From: an uncultured Lacticaseibacillus sp.
GTDB lineage: Bacteria; Bacillota; Bacilli; Lactobacillales; Lactobacillaceae
Reading direction: 5' to 3'
DNA length: 5,514 bases
NCBI GenBank assembly: GCA_934293835.1
Contig: CAKQZO010000109.1
Span: forward strand, 1 to 5,514
Shown here: piece after piece, positions 3,341-5,514 of the stretch
How the letters are laid out: every line of letters starts with the position of its first letter
How positions within the stretch are numbered: position 1 is the stretch's first letter
Notes under the pieces: generated by a model
The model's input: the letters and a program-made list of their open reading frames with translations, nothing else
Told to the model about the DNA's origin: nothing
The model's database searches: none
Translations under genes and position numbers: made by a program

Positions 3341-5514
3341 TCAGCGCCAGTTGATGCGCGCCAAGATGCGCTTGCCGAGGAATTCTTGCAGGAACGTGTA
3401 GACGATCGTGCTGGTGGCGATCAATGGCCCGTAGACCAAGAAGCGGTCGAAGCGCCAAAGGTTGGCGAGGGAAAAAACGTTGCCGAAGATGAAGAAGACC
3501 GCAAACAGCGTGATCAGTAGTGCGAGAATCATGCCGGTTTTATAGCGATTGAGCGGTCGGGCGACCAGGAACAAGACGTGGAATTCGATGATCGCGATCA
3601 TCAAGACGACCATCGTCGAGGTGGCCGCAAAGCTCCAGTGGAAGACGTACTCCCCCCAGGTCAGCACCAGGGTGTACACCACCACGGCGATGGCCCCCGG
3701 CGCGGCGATCGTCATCACCTTTTGCATGAATTGGCCAGACACCCTTGAGAAGTTCGGCTCAAGCGTCAAGAAGAACGACGGAATCGCGACGGCGATCGCC
3801 GATACCGGCGTGAGGTTGATCGGCGTGATCGGATAATCCAGCGGCAAGAAGACGAAGATCGCGGTCAAGATGACGGAAAAAATCGTCTTGACCAGATACA
3901 TCGACGCGACGCGCTCGATGTTGTTGATGACGCGACGGCCTTCGTTCAACACCCCGTTCATCGCGTCGAAGTTCGAATCCAGCAAAACGAAGTCGGCGAT
4001 GCTCTTGGCGGCTTCGGCGCCACTGGCCATGGCGATGCCACAGTCGGCCTGCCGCAGCGCCAACACGTCGTTGACCCCATCGCCGGTCATGGCGACCGTG
4101 TGGCCAGCGGTTTGCAGAGCTTGAATCAAGCGCTTCTTCTGCGGCGGTGTGACGCGGCCGAACACCGTGTGTGTGGTCGCCAGCGTTTGGTAATCGGCAT
4201 CTTCGGCGACGGTGCTCATGTCGATGAACGCCGTCGCGTCTTTGAGGCCGGCGGTTTGGGCGATATGAGCGACGGTCAAGGGACTGTCGCCTGAGATGAC
4301 CTTCAACGCGACGCCTTGGGTGTTGAAGAATTGGAAGGTGCTGGCCGCGGTTTCGCGGATCTCATCGGCGATGATGATCAGCCCTAAGAGGTGGCGCGGT
4401 GGCAGCTTGGGCGTGAGGGGCCCGTCACCTTGCGCGACGGCCAGCACGCGCAGCCCTTCTTCGGCCGCCTGCGTGATACGCTGGCGACTCGCGGCATCGA
4501 GCTGAGCGCCGAAGACGAATTCTGGCGCGCCGACGATGAGGCTTTGCCCGGAGGCGAGCGTGATGCCAGAATACTTTCGGGCACTTGAAAACGGCAGGGT
4601 GGCGGTCGTCGCCAGCTTGGGGTCGGGGTAGGCGGTCTTGATCGCCATGGCGGTTTCGTTGTCGTCGTTGAGCGTGTAGATCACGGCTGCTGCGGCCTGC
4701 GTGAGGTCGGCTTCGCTGATCCCGCTTGCGGGTTCGACGGCGGTGACCTTCAGGTGGCCAGAGGTGATGGTGCCAGTTTTGTCCAGGCAGATCGTGTCCA
4801 CGCGCGCGAGCGATTCGATGGCCGGCAAGGCGCGCACCAAGACCCGCCGGTTGGCGAGGTTGCGCGCCGATACCGCCAGCGCGACGTTGGTCAACAGAAC
4901 CAGGCCTTCCGGAATCATGCCGATCATCGCGGCGCTGGTCGACAACACCGCGCGGTTGTATGCGCCGCGGCGAATCATGGAGACGGCAAAAAGGGCGATC
5001 CCAAGGGGAATCAAGACATAGGTGAGGACGCGAATGATGCGGCTGATCGTCGCCAACAGTTGGCTGCTGGTTTCATGGCCTTGCTTGGCTTCAAGCGATA
5101 GCTTAGCCGCGAAGGTCTTAGCCCCAACGGCGGTGACCTGCATCACGGCGTTGCCGGCAACGATGAAGCTCCCAGACAACAGCCGGTCGTCGCGGGTCTT
5201 GCTGATGGGGTCGGATTCACCGGTCAGGGGCGATTCGTCGACTTCGACCCCGGCGGTTTCAACGACGAGGCCATCGACTGGAATCTGATCCCCGCGGTGC
5301 AAGAGCAAGATGTCGCCGACGACCAGCGCGGCTTGATCGAGCTGTTGCTCGTGCCCGTTGCGCCGGACGGTGACCGGAGCTGTCGCCAAGATCTGCATGG
5401 CATCGAGCTTCTTCTTGGCCCGAATTTCCTGGAACGTCCCGATGGCGGTGTTGATCAAGGCGACCCCGAGAAACAAGAGGTTCTTGTAACTGCCGGTGGT
5501 GACGATGAGTGCGC
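3341..5514 (-). CDS. P-type cation-transporting ATPase, CtpE-like, N-terminus outside the window
   Basis: The frame is open through the right edge; 724 complete codons are visible, and roughly 50-80 N-terminal residues, including the first membrane segment, are probably missing. Numbering from the first complete codon (5512-5510), it shows TGES of the actuator domain (97-100), the fourth membrane segment with PEGL (201-204), the phosphorylated Asp244 in DKTGT, GAPE of the nucleotide domain (328-331, preceded by Val rather than the frequent Lys), ISGDSP, and the hinge GDGVND (477-482). Six C-terminal membrane helices follow. All catalytic motifs are intact. PEGL, the absence of a metal-binding CPC motif, and the stretch LPAIESLARVDTICLDKTGT resemble the CtpE group, linked to calcium uptake in mycobacteria; Ca2+ or another divalent cation is inferred. 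The TTG at 5476 is internal to the frame (Leu), not a start. The stop is TGA at 3343-3341. Confidence 0.9.
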   Translation of the reverse strand, partial: ALIVTTGSYKNLLFLGVALINTAIGTFQEIRAKKKLDAMQILATAPVTVRRNGHEQQLDQAALVVGDILLLHRGDQIPVDGLVVETAGVEVDESPLTGESDPISKTRDDRLLSGSFIVAGNAVMQVTAVGAKTFAAKLSLEAKQGHETSSQLLATISRIIRVLTYVLIPLGIALFAVSMIRRGAYNRAVLSTSAAMIGMIPEGLVLLTNVALAVSARNLANRRVLVRALPAIESLARVDTICLDKTGTITSGHLKVTAVEPASGISEADLTQAAAAVIYTLNDDNETAMAIKTAYPDPKLATTATLPFSSARKYSGITLASGQSLIVGAPEFVFGAQLDAASRQRITQAAEEGLRVLAVAQGDGPLTPKLPPRHLLGLIIIADEIRETAASTFQFFNTQGVALKVISGDSPLTVAHIAQTAGLKDATAFIDMSTVAEDADYQTLATTHTVFGRVTPPQKKRLIQALQTAGHTVAMTGDGVNDVLALRQADCGIAMASGAEAAKSIADFVLLDSNFDAMNGVLNEGRRVINNIERVASMYLVKTIFSVILTAIFVFLPLDYPITPINLTPVSAIAVAIPSFFLTLEPNFSRVSGQFMQKVMTIAAPGAIAVVVYTLVLTWGEYVFHWSFAATSTMVVLMIAIIEFHVLFLVARPLNRYKTGMILALLITLFAVFFIFGNVFSLANLWRFDRFLVYGPLIATSTIVYTFLQEFLGKRILARINWR

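Noticed and set aside
3549..5288. Several plus-strand frames opposite the ATPase gene
   Set aside because: They lie antisense to a P-type ATPase with all catalytic motifs in frame, and their products show no recognisable domains; they are shadows of high-GC codon use.
1..5514. CRISPR array, tRNA or rRNA, complete transposase
   Set aside because: I found no regularly spaced repeats, no cloverleaf with a CCA end, and no transposase-like coding region on either strand.

Overview
The window looks like a chromosomal segment of a fairly GC-rich Bacillota bacterium, most plausibly a lactobacillus. Supporting this are strong GGAGG-type ribosome binding sites, TTG starts, TATAAT-type promoters, stem-and-T terminators, a short Gram-positive lipoprotein signal, and the gene families present. 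The genus is inference only. Nothing here requires a plasmid, prophage or defence island.

Layout. (1) Positions 1-93, minus strand: the N-terminal end of a secreted lipoprotein gene running off the left edge, with its own promoter. (2) 260-607, plus: a 115-residue protein I do not recognise, divergent from the lipoprotein gene. (3) 611-792: a non-coding block between two convergent genes. It begins with a strong terminator hairpin, and as a whole it is a nested, imperfect inverted repeat with matching 19-nt ends; it is the least ordinary object here. (4) 799-1812, minus: a YeiH/UPF0324 family membrane protein (putative sulfate/sulfite-type exporter). (5) 1929-2726, plus: a divergently transcribed LysR-type regulator that probably controls it from overlapping back-to-back promoters. 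(6) 2808-3266, plus: a UspA-like universal stress protein with its own extended -10 promoter. (7) 3298-3337: a 17-bp hairpin serving as a shared terminator for convergent genes. (8) 3341-5514, minus: most of a P-type cation ATPase resembling the CtpE group, with its N-terminus beyond the right edge.

How the parts work together. The only clear functional pair is the LysR regulator with the YeiH-type transporter, an arrangement also known from enterobacteria (yeiE-yeiH). The other genes look like independent single-gene units, each with its own promoter or terminator. I did not find a convincing new multi-gene system. The strongest candidates for follow-up are the nested repeat at 611-792, the unrecognised 115-residue protein, and the shortened effector domain of the regulator.
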